From: Eubacterium sp.
GTDB lineage: Bacteria > Bacillota > Clostridia > Oscillospirales > Acutalibacteraceae
NCBI GenBank assembly: GCA_017543415.1
Contig: JAFYGD010000249.1
Span: forward strand, 1 to 7,203
Reading direction: 5' to 3'
Length of the DNA: 7,203 nt
Shown here: one piece after another, positions 1 through 5,693 of the stretch
Position numbering within the stretch: position 1 is the stretch's first letter
Layout: each line of letters begins with the position of its first letter
Notes under the pieces: generated by a model
Database searches by the model: none
Told to the model about the DNA's origin: nothing
The model's input: only the letters and a program-made list of their open reading frames with translations
Position numbers and translations under genes: made by a program

Positions 1-145
1 GTTCTCGGCGGCGACATTGAGGACGGACTTCTTCTTCTTGACGTTACCCCGCTTTCACTGGGTATTGAAACAATGGGCGGTATCAACACCGTTATTATTG
101 AAAGAAATACAACTATCCCGACCAAAAAGAGCCAGATTTTCTCAA
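1..145 (+). pseudogene. dnaK: Inverted fragment of DnaK (end of ATPase domain, linker, start of substrate-binding domain)
   Basis: Frame 1 of the plus strand reads as DnaK from just after the Q-G-G of the last ATPase-domain helix (VLGGD), through the interdomain linker and the strongly conserved [14 protein letters not shown] segment, to [13 protein letters not shown] at 112-144. This corresponds to about residues 352-400 of a Firmicutes DnaK. Homology stops there: the next codons ([12 protein letters not shown], stop at 181-183) are antisense of another part of dnaK. The fragment enters from the left edge, so its start is unseen. It lies opposite in strand to the rest of dnaK at 135-1058 and should follow that piece after a gap of about 43 residues. 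It is therefore a displaced, inverted piece of a dnaK gene and not a gene in its own right. The linker holds four consecutive CTT codons (28-39), one residue more than I expect from E. coli and Bacillus DnaK. Confidence 0.85.
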
Positions 146-1058
146 TTTCGTTCATGGTAAGGCCTGAATCAGCCATAGCCTGACGTACGGGACCCATTGT
201 CGCTTCAACAAGGTCAGCGGTCATCTCATTGAATTTTGCTCTTGTAAGAGTTTCTTCAAGGTGCTTTGGACCTGTTGCGTCAGCGGTAATGAAGGGAAGT
301 GAAATCTGTGCGGTTGTCATACCGGAAAGGTCAATCTTTGCCTTTTCTGCAGCTTCCTTAATTCTCTGCATAGCCATTTTATCAGCGGAAAGGTCAATTC
401 CCGTCTGTGCCTTAAAGCCTGCAACAAGCCAGTTCATAATCTTCTGGTCAAAATCGTCGCCGCCGAGACGGTTGTTACCTGCGGTAGCAAGTACTTCCTG
501 AACGCCGTCGCCCATTTCAATAATTGAAACGTCGAAGGTGCCGCCGCCGAGGTCGTAAACCATTACCTTCTGCTCTTCTTCCTTATCAATACCGAAAGCA
601 AGCGCAGCAGCCGTAGGCTCGTTAATAATTCTCTTAACGTCAAGACCTGCAATCTTACCTGCGTCCTTGGTAGCCTGTCTCTGGCTGTCGGTGAAATATG
701 CGGGAACCGTAATTACGGCTTCGCGTACGGGTTCGCCGAGGTAAGCCTCTGCGTCAGCCTTAAGCTTCTGAAGAATGTTTGCGCTGATTTCCTGGGGAGT
801 AAAGTTTTTATCGTCAATCTTTACCTTGTAATCAGTACCCATATGGCGCTTGATGGAAGCGATGGTTCTGTCCGGATTTGTAATAGCCTGACGCTTTGCA
901 ACAGCGCCTACCATTCTTTCGCCGTCCTTTGTAAAGGCAACTACCGACGGGGTAGTTCTTGCGCCTTCGGCGTTTGTGATAACAACGGGTTCACCGCCCT
1001 CAATAACTGCAACGCAGCTGTTTGTTGTACCTAAATCAATACCTATAATCTTTGACAT
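135..1058 (-). CDS. dnaK: Chaperone DnaK (Hsp70), N-terminal ATPase domain, interrupted by an inverted junction
   Basis: This is the N-terminal 308 residues of the Hsp70 chaperone, the ATP-driven cytoplasmic folding machine that works with GrpE and DnaJ. The start ATG (1058-1056) has a good AAGGAG site at 1068-1073. Visible motifs are the phosphate-1 loop [10 protein letters not shown] (residues 5-14), the catalytic-lysine region SIKR (68-71), [15 protein letters not shown] (116-130), [11 protein letters not shown] (146-156), phosphate-2 [12 protein letters not shown] (167-178), and RLGGDDFD (197-204). The roughly 23-residue insert that E. coli has near residue 80 is absent, as in Firmicutes. 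Homology runs through [10 protein letters not shown] (299-308) and then breaks exactly where the third Hsp70 signature (VGGSTRIP) should begin. The frame stays open to the left edge but encodes WLFLVGIVV..., which is antisense of another dnaK segment and not DnaK protein. It is third in the hrcA-grpE-dnaK operon, 32 nt after grpE. If the break were real, the protein would have no working ATPase lobe IIA, linker or substrate-binding domain. Confidence 0.93.
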
Positions 1059-1067
1059 AATAATTAT

Positions 1068-1073
1068 CTCCTT
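1068..1073 (-). promoter_or_regulatory. Ribosome binding site of dnaK
   Basis: AAGGAG on the minus strand, 9 nt before the dnaK ATG at 1058. It lies in the 32-nt gap after grpE, so dnaK has its own strong translation start although it is transcribed with grpE. No terminator or promoter is visible in the gap. Confidence 0.75.
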
Positions 1074-1090
1074 TTCGGGTTATTTTCTTG

Positions 1091-1618
1091 TTAGTTAGCC
1101 GTTTTTACCATTGCGGCTCTTATAATTCTGTCGCCTGTTTTGTAGCCCTTCTGGAAAACCTCAACAATTACGTTTTCGCCGAGCTCCTCATCCTCAACGT
1201 GCATAACCGCGTTGTGCATGTTCGGGTCAAAGGTATCTCCTGCTTCGCCGAAGGTTTCAACTCCGAGCTTTTCAAGCGATGCCATAAGTCCGTCAAACGT
1301 CATCTGAACGCCTTTCTGAAGCGCGTCATAATCGCCGTTTTCGGTTCCTATTGCTCTTTCGAGATTATCAATAACGGGTAGTATTTCCGCTATTACGCTG
1401 CTTTTTGCGCTGTTGAAGCTCTGCTCCTTTTCCTTTGCGGAGCGCGCTCTGTAATTAGCATATTCGGCAGCGGTACGAAGAAGACTGTCTTTCGTTGAAG
1501 CAAGCTGTTCTTCAAGCTCTTCCTCGCGCGTTTTTTCAACGGGAGCTTCCTGTTCTTCGGCTGTTTCTTCAACCTCTGTTTCAAGCTCCTCGTTAATTTC
1601 GGGTTCCTTTTTACTCAT
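1091..1618 (-). CDS. grpE: Nucleotide exchange factor GrpE
   Basis: GrpE (175 aa) is the cytoplasmic dimer that releases ADP from DnaK. The first 40 or so residues are very acidic (Glu-rich) and disordered-looking, as in most GrpE proteins. Residues about 32-90 carry the heptad-rich long helix with the family motif around RTAAEYANYRAR (48-59) and PVIDNLERAI (81-90). Residues about 112-175 form the beta-wing domain that contacts the DnaK ATPase lobe, with FDPNMHNAV (130-138) and the signature EVFQKGYKTGDRIIRAAMV (153-171). Length is normal. The ATG at 1618-1616 lies inside the last codons of hrcA (8-nt overlap including the hrcA stop) and has an AAGGAGG site 8 nt upstream within hrcA, so translation is probably coupled. 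It sits between hrcA and dnaK, the usual Firmicutes order, under the shared CIRCE-controlled promoter. Confidence 0.97.
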   Translation of the reverse strand: MSKKEPEINEELETEVEETAEEQEAPVEKTREEELEEQLASTKDSLLRTAAEYANYRARSAKEKEQSFNSAKSSVIAEILPVIDNLERAIGTENGDYDALQKGVQMTFDGLMASLEKLGVETFGEAGDTFDPNMHNAVMHVEDEELGENVIVEVFQKGYKTGDRIIRAAMVKTAN

Positions 1619-2648
1619 ACTTAAAGCCTCCTTCCGTAAGTAAGTCGGAAACTGTTTTCATTATATAGTCAACTCTCGGAAGAATTGTTTTATAGTCAAT
1701 TCTGAGCGAGCCTATAATGCCGAGCGTGGCGGTCTGAACTCTGTTGTAGTTGAACTTTGCAATAGCGGTTGCCGTGCATTTAAGCTCGTAAACAGGGTTT
1801 TCGTCGCCTATGAAAAGCGCTGTTTTCATATTTGTTTTTGCAAATTCGTTAAGCAGACCTTCAAGCTTTTTCTTTTTTGCAAGAAGAACAAGAATGGAAT
1901 AAGCGTTGTTGCCGAGCTCGCTTTGGGAAAGCAGCTTTGTTTCGCCGTTAATTACAAGCGAGCCGTCCGCCGCCTCTTTGCACAGTGAACAAAGGGAGGA
2001 TAATATCGGCAGCATATCAAAAACTCTTTCGCCAAGCAGGGGAGCGGCTGACTGAATTAATGAAAGGTTGATGTCGCCGAGCGGAACGCCTATTATTATT
2101 TTCTGCATTAAGCCGTAAAATACGGTTAAAAATTCCTTATCGGGTTTGCAGGTCAGCCTGCACACCGAGGATTTGATTTTACCGCCGACTGATAGCATTA
2201 CAAGCATTGCCTTTCCGTCACCTGCGGGGATTAACTGAACTCCCTGAACGCAGTCAAGCGGGTCCTTAACCGTGCTGTAAAACGCTGCGCAGCCCGTTAA
2301 TTCGGAAAGAAGGCCTGCCGCGTCTGCAAGCAGCCTTTCTGGGTCGGAGGCGTTAACGCTGAGCACCTCGTTAATCTGCTGCTTTTCAAAGGGTGAAAGC
2401 TCCGTTCTCGGCATAATTGTGTCAACATAATATCTGTATGCCGATTTGGTAGGAACTCTTCCGCCGCTTGTGTGGCGCTGTTCAAGAAGCCCTACGGCGG
2501 TAAGATAAGCCATTTCGTTTCTGATTGTTGCGGAGCTTATTGAATAGGGGAGCATCTGGCAAAGATTTTTTGAGCCGAGCGGCTCTCCGGTCTTAATATA
2601 ATAATCGGTTATTAAGCCTAATATTGCCGCGCGTCTTTCACCGAGCAT
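1611..2648 (-). CDS. hrcA: Heat-inducible transcription repressor HrcA
   Basis: HrcA (345 aa from this start) is the repressor of class I heat-shock operons. It binds CIRCE and is usually kept active by GroEL. The N-terminus MLGERRAAILGLITDYYIKTG is the typical family opening. A winged helix follows, with ISSATIRNEMAYLTAVGLLE (37-56) as the recognition region and the wing motif HTSGGRVPT (59-67), then the dimerisation/GAF-like domain to the C-terminus (LRIDYKTILPRVDYI near the end). An in-frame ATG at 2693 would add 15 residues (MARVLTSKKQRGGKA). I reject it because it lies inside the CIRCE operator and lacks a ribosome binding site, whereas the ATG at 2648 has GGGGAGGA 6-7 nt upstream. It is the first gene of hrcA-grpE-dnaK and so represses itself. 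dnaJ would be expected after dnaK but lies outside the window. Confidence 0.96.
   Translation of the reverse strand: MLGERRAAILGLITDYYIKTGEPLGSKNLCQMLPYSISSATIRNEMAYLTAVGLLEQRHTSGGRVPTKSAYRYYVDTIMPRTELSPFEKQQINEVLSVNASDPERLLADAAGLLSELTGCAAFYSTVKDPLDCVQGVQLIPAGDGKAMLVMLSVGGKIKSSVCRLTCKPDKEFLTVFYGLMQKIIIGVPLGDINLSLIQSAAPLLGERVFDMLPILSSLCSLCKEAADGSLVINGETKLLSQSELGNNAYSILVLLAKKKKLEGLLNEFAKTNMKTALFIGDENPVYELKCTATAIAKFNYNRVQTATLGIIGSLRIDYKTILPRVDYIMKTVSDLLTEGGFKYE
1627..1633 (-). promoter_or_regulatory. Ribosome binding site of grpE inside hrcA
   Basis: AAGGAGG on the minus strand, 8 nt before the grpE ATG (1618). It lies within the last hrcA codons, so ribosomes finishing hrcA pass directly over it. 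Confidence 0.75.
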
Positions 2649-2654
2649 TGCCTT

Positions 2655-2662
2655 TCCTCCCC
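2655..2662 (-). promoter_or_regulatory. Ribosome binding site that fixes the hrcA start at 2648
   Basis: GGGGAGGA on the minus strand, 6 nt before the ATG at 2648. It decides between this start and the upstream in-frame ATG at 2693, which has no comparable site. Confidence 0.8.
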
Positions 2663-2677
2663 TCTGTTTTTTACTTG

Positions 2678-2704
2678 TTAGCACTCTAGCCACGCGAGTG
2701 CTAA
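2678..2704 (-). promoter_or_regulatory. CIRCE operator (HrcA binding site)
   Basis: A perfect inverted repeat, TTAGCACTC (2678-2686), 9-nt spacer (2687-2695), GAGTGCTAA (2696-2704), identical to the consensus controlling inverted repeat of chaperone expression. It lies between the hrcA promoter -10 and the hrcA ribosome binding site, in the position of the transcription start and early leader. From there HrcA can block transcription of hrcA-grpE-dnaK and so repress its own gene. Confidence 0.98.
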
Positions 2705-2714
2705 CTCTATATGT

Positions 2715-2743
2715 ATATTATATCCATTCCACCCTTTTGTCAA
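2715..2743 (-). promoter_or_regulatory. Sigma-A type promoter of hrcA-grpE-dnaK
   Basis: On the minus strand, a consensus -35 TTGACA (2743-2738) is followed by GATATAATATAC. A perfect TATAAT at 2722-2717 gives a short 15-nt spacer; TAATAT at 2720-2715 gives the usual 17 nt. Either way, transcription would start at about 2703-2710, at or just before the CIRCE element, as in other CIRCE-controlled operons. Confidence 0.85.
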
Positions 2744-2829
2744 TACTTTTTTTGAAAATTTTTGCAAATATTTACCCGAAGCCGAACAGAATGAACCGCC
2801 TTATTACAGTTTTAAAAAAAATATTTACA

Positions 2830-2851
2830 TTTTTATAATTTTTTATAAAAA
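2830..2851. repeat. AT-only inverted repeat upstream of the rightward promoter
   Basis: Nine-base arms TTTTTATAA (2830-2838) and TTATAAAAA (2843-2851) are separated by TTTT and end 5 nt before the -35 of the rightward promoter. It could act as an UP-element-like A/T tract or a protein site, but in a stretch this AT-rich it may also be chance. Confidence 0.35.
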
Positions 2852-2856
2852 ATAAG

Positions 2857-2884
2857 TTGACATTTTTTGCATTGATATTATAAT
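2857..2884 (+). promoter_or_regulatory. Sigma-A type promoter of the O-acylation operon
   Basis: Consensus TTGACA (2857-2862), 16-nt spacer, consensus TATAAT (2879-2884), preceded by A/T tracts that may serve as an UP element. The predicted start is near 2891, giving a leader of about 60 nt before the ATG at 2952. No other promoter is visible up to the terminator at 6879, so it probably drives all four downstream genes. Confidence 0.85.
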
Positions 2885-2933
2885 AGGCTTGTTAAAATAA
2901 TACGGCTGAAACATTTACCCCTTGTCAGCTTGC

Positions 2934-2944
2934 GGAGGGAGGGG
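2934..2944 (+). promoter_or_regulatory. Ribosome binding site that fixes the start at 2952
   Basis: GGAGGGAGGGG ends 7 nt before the ATG at 2952. An in-frame TTG at 2922 lies upstream of this site and would translate through it, so the ATG is preferred. Confidence 0.8.
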
Positions 2945-2951
2945 ACATCTT

Positions 2952-3779
2952 ATGCAAAAGAAACTCAATATTGTAGTAGTCATTTTACTGATTGGGGCGA
3001 TTGGACTGATGTCCACTCGTCTCTTTATTACGCTTTTTCCAAAGGCTGCGGAAAGGGAAAATACCTCCGAAGGCATTTCATATATTCAGGCGCTTGAAAA
3101 TATTAACGTAACCAAGGCGGAAAAGACCACGGTTAAAGAGGAAACAACCAAAAAGAAGGAAGAACCTAAAAAGAAAAAGGCTCCTGCAAGGAAGAAGCCC
3201 GAGCATACCACCACAACCGAACCCCCCGAAATAGTTGACGGTAACTTCAAGGCGGCGTTTAAGGATATAGTTATCAGCGGCGACAGCATTGTTATGGCTA
3301 TTTATGAATACGGCGTTCTTGACGATACCCAGGTTATTGCAAAGATAGGCGCCGGCGCGGGCTTTCTTAAGGATTCAACTCCAACAATTGTAAACGCGCA
3401 GCCGCAGTTCCTTATTCTTCATTACGGTGAAAATGAGCTCAGTACAAAGGAAGAGGCTCCTTATTTCATCAACCGTTATAAAGAGTGTATTCAGAATTTG
3501 CAAAAGCAGCTGCCAAATACGGTGATTTTTGTTGACAGCATTTTCCCCGTTCTTGAAAAGGCGTATAAGTCAGAGCCGTATACCGTTAATATTGACTATT
3601 ACAATTCGCTTCTGAATAAGATGTGCAGTGAATTGAATGTTATATATCTTGATTATACTCAAACCTGGCATTCTTACGAAAAGAATTATTATGACGCAGA
3701 CGGTATTCACCCGCTCAAGTCATATTACACCGAACAGTACTTACCTTATATCTTTGCGGAGGTAAACAAAAAACGATGA
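2952..3779 (+). CDS. Membrane-anchored SGNH/GDSL hydrolase-like protein
   Basis: A 275-residue protein, probably at the outer face of the membrane. Residues about 5-29 are one hydrophobic segment after MQKK (signal anchor; no lipobox Cys). Residues about 55-93 are a low-complexity linker rich in Lys, Glu, Thr and Pro. Residues about 105-272 form an SGNH-type domain: block I ISGDS with candidate nucleophile Ser112, block II region around GAGAGF (133-138), block III HYGEN (157-161) with Asn161, and block V DGIH with Asp250 and His253. Block III reads GEN where many families have GxND. Such enzymes add or remove acyl groups on glycans. As first gene of an operon with an MBOAT and a DHHW protein, its likely task is handling acetyl groups on a surface polymer, as transferase or esterase. 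It overlaps the next gene by 4 nt (ATGA). The SGNH fold call is firm; direction and substrate are inference. Confidence 0.85.
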   Translation: MQKKLNIVVVILLIGAIGLMSTRLFITLFPKAAERENTSEGISYIQALENINVTKAEKTTVKEETTKKKEEPKKKKAPARKKPEHTTTTEPPEIVDGNFKAAFKDIVISGDSIVMAIYEYGVLDDTQVIAKIGAGAGFLKDSTPTIVNAQPQFLILHYGENELSTKEEAPYFINRYKECIQNLQKQLPNTVIFVDSIFPVLEKAYKSEPYTVNIDYYNSLLNKMCSELNVIYLDYTQTWHSYEKNYYDADGIHPLKSYYTEQYLPYIFAEVNKKR

Positions 3780-4255
3780 AACAAAAAAAGTATGTTTTTA
3801 TCGAGGTGCTGTGTATTGCAGGGCTTGCGGCGTTCATTACCATGCTTTGCCTTTCGCGTGCAGGCGGTACGCAAAAGGAACTCAGCGAGGTAGCCGCTCC
3901 CGTAGTTGAGGCAATGCAGGAAGGCGAGATGACTAAAAAATCAAATGCCGACGCTGCAAAGACCTTTCAGCTTGACCTCACTAAAACCGAAGACGTGGTT
4001 TATTACAGCAACGATAATATTATGGACGTTTCGGAGCTGCTTATAGTCAAGCTGAAGGACAGCGAAGACGCCTCCGAATTTGAGGACGCAATCAAAGTAC
4101 GGATTAACGACCGCAAAAATCTTTATAAAAGCTATGCTCCGGAACAGTACTCGCTGTTGAACAACAGTATTGTTGAAGTAAGCGGAAACACGGTGTTTTA
4201 CTGTACTTCCCAAAATGCAGACAAGCTTTACGACGTATTTAAAAACGCTTTGTAA
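3776..4255 (+). CDS. DUF4358-like membrane-anchored protein
   Basis: A 159-residue protein of unknown function. Residues about 6-26 form a hydrophobic N-terminal anchor after MKQKK. A short polar linker follows, and residues about 72-159 resemble DUF4358: an ELLIVKL strand (87-93), an acidic DSEDASEFEDAI helix (95-106), the RINDRKNLYKSYAPEQYSLL region (109-128), and a closing strand GNTVFYC (137-143) before a short helix. The domain is probably extracytoplasmic. The ATG overlaps the stop of the SGNH gene (ATGA, 3776-3779); its GGAGG (3758-3762) sits a long 13 nt upstream, so translational coupling is likely. DUF4358 proteins are, to my knowledge, recurrent neighbours of MBOAT/DHHW genes in Clostridia, which suggests an accessory or scaffold role in glycan acylation. 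The family assignment is from memory of the pattern, not a search. Confidence 0.75.
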   Translation: MKQKKYVFIEVLCIAGLAAFITMLCLSRAGGTQKELSEVAAPVVEAMQEGEMTKKSNADAAKTFQLDLTKTEDVVYYSNDNIMDVSELLIVKLKDSEDASEFEDAIKVRINDRKNLYKSYAPEQYSLLNNSIVEVSGNTVFYCTSQNADKLYDVFKNAL

Positions 4256-4272
4256 TTATTAAGGAAAACAAA

Positions 4273-5691
4273 ATGGTATTCAGTTCAGCAACATTTCTAT
4301 TTCTATTTTTGCCTATTACAGTGGCTGCCTATTATATAATCGGCGGTCTTATTGCCGATAGCTATAGATTAAAGAATGCAATACTGCTGCTGGCAAGCCT
4401 CGTGTTCTACGCATGGGGCGAACCGGTTTATATCGTTTTAATGCTGCTGAGTATCGTATTCAATTTTGTAGCCGGCAAGAATATAGCTCTTTCAAAAAGA
4501 GCAGGCAGGGATAAACGGGCAAAGCTTACTTTTGTTGTTTCGCTCGTGTTCAATATCGGCGTACTCGGCTTTTTTAAATATGCCGATTTTGCCATTGAAA
4601 ACATTCGGATGCTTTTCGGGCTTCACCTTAAACCGCTTAACCTTCCGCTGCCTATAGGTATTTCATTTTATACCTTCCAGGTAATGTCATATATAATCGA
4701 CCTGTATAACGGAAAAATAAGGGCTCAGCGCAAGCTGCTTGATTTTGCGCTTTATATTTCGTTGTTCCCGCAGTTAATTGCAGGACCTATTGTAAAGTAT
4801 AAGGATATTCAGCTACAGCTGAAAAAAAGGGACGTCAGCGCAAATAAATTCGGCAGGGGACTCAGCCGTTTTCTTGTAGGTATGGCTAAAAAGCTTATGC
4901 TTGCAAATACTCTCGGCGCGGTTTTCAGCACGGTACAGGAGTTTGATACTGCGGAGCTCGGCGCACTCAGCGCATGGGTGGGCATTTTTTGCTATACGCT
5001 TCAGATTTATTTTGATTTTTCCGGCTATTCGGATATGGCGATAGGCCTCGGCAAGATGTTCGGCTTTGAGTTTAACGAAAACTTTAATTATCCCTATGTT
5101 GCTCTTTCTGCAACCGATTTCTGGCGCCGCTGGCATATTTCGCTTTCATCGTGGTTCAGGGATTATGTTTATATACCGCTCGGCGGCAACAGAAGAAAAA
5201 CTCCGCGCGTTATCTTTAACCTCCTCGTAGTATGGCTGCTTACGGGTCTCTGGCACGGCGCAGCATGGAACTTTGTTCTGTGGGGCTTGTATTACGGCGT
5301 TGTACTTATTCTTGAAAAGTACCTGCTCTCAAAGCCGCTTGAACGCCTGCCAAAACCTATTAGGTGGGGTCTTACCGCATTATGTGTTATTGCCGGATGG
5401 GTACTGTTCTCTGCCCCGACTTTAAGCGATGCGCTGATGTATTACAAAGCAATGCTCGGTCTCGGCGCCGGCTTTGCTGACGCAACGGGAAGATATCTTC
5501 TTGTTACAAACTTCCCGATTATGTTTATCGGCGTTATCTGCTGCCTTCCTATGTTCAAAAGATGGACTTCGCAGTTCAGTCCGAGAACAATCAGCCGTCT
5601 TCAGATGCTTGCTTATCCGCTGCTTCTGATTATCTGTATAATATTTATGATTAGCGAAACCTATAATCCGTTTTTATATTTTAGATTTTAA
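4273..5691 (+). CDS. MBOAT family O-acyltransferase (AlgI/DltB-like)
   Basis: A 472-residue polytopic membrane protein, a normal length for the family. It opens MVFSSATFLFLFLPI, the usual AlgI-type start, and has about ten hydrophobic segments. Hallmarks are GISFYTFQVMSYIID (129-143), QLIAGPIVKY (167-176), YFDFSGYSDMAIGLG (246-260), FWRRWHISLSSWFRDYVY (283-300) followed by IPLGGNRR, and the active-site segment LTGLWHGAAWNFVLWG (323-338) with invariant His328; His288 is the other conserved histidine. The end NPFLYFRF is also typical. Members take an acyl group, usually acetyl from acetyl-CoA, on the cytoplasmic side and pass it across the membrane to an extracellular transferase. It begins 17 nt after the DUF4358 gene with an AAGGA site (4261-4265) and sits directly before the DHHW gene, its likely partner. 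Acetyl is inferred from AlgI; DltB uses D-alanyl groups, but no dltA, dltC or dltD is seen here. Confidence 0.95.
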   Translation: MVFSSATFLFLFLPITVAAYYIIGGLIADSYRLKNAILLLASLVFYAWGEPVYIVLMLLSIVFNFVAGKNIALSKRAGRDKRAKLTFVVSLVFNIGVLGFFKYADFAIENIRMLFGLHLKPLNLPLPIGISFYTFQVMSYIIDLYNGKIRAQRKLLDFALYISLFPQLIAGPIVKYKDIQLQLKKRDVSANKFGRGLSRFLVGMAKKLMLANTLGAVFSTVQEFDTAELGALSAWVGIFCYTLQIYFDFSGYSDMAIGLGKMFGFEFNENFNYPYVALSATDFWRRWHISLSSWFRDYVYIPLGGNRRKTPRVIFNLLVVWLLTGLWHGAAWNFVLWGLYYGVVLILEKYLLSKPLERLPKPIRWGLTALCVIAGWVLFSAPTLSDALMYYKAMLGLGAGFADATGRYLLVTNFPIMFIGVICCLPMFKRWTSQFSPRTISRLQMLAYPLLLIICIIFMISETYNPFLYFRF

Positions 5692-5693
5692 AG

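Noticed and set aside
135..145. Programmed invertible switch (site-specific recombination) in dnaK
   Set aside because: No recombinase gene, no pair of inverted sites of typical length and no intact alternative are visible. The sequence between the two dnaK pieces is missing rather than flipped.
229..501. Open frame on the plus strand across dnaK
   Set aside because: It is antisense to well-conserved dnaK codons, has no protein family resemblance and no ribosome binding site. The same holds for the short plus-strand frames at 843-1034 and 1088-1381.
2649..2693. Longer hrcA reading starting at the ATG at 2693
   Set aside because: The start would lie inside the CIRCE operator, has no ribosome binding site, and adds residues foreign to the HrcA family. 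The ATG at 2648 has GGGGAGGA upstream and the family's usual N-terminus.
2922..2951. Upstream in-frame TTG start for the SGNH gene
   Set aside because: It would read through the strong GGAGGGAGGGG site that serves the ATG at 2952, and would put a polar stretch before the membrane anchor.
2885..2951. Riboswitch or RNA regulator in the leader of the rightward operon
   Set aside because: The leader is only about 60 nt. The one pairing seen, CCCCT at 2918-2922 with AGGGG at 2940-2944, is 5 bp and too weak to support a structured element.
4273..5691. DltB for teichoic acid D-alanylation
   Set aside because: The MBOAT lacks neighbouring dltA, dltC and dltD, and pairs with a DHHW protein, which fits AlgI-type acetyl transfer better.
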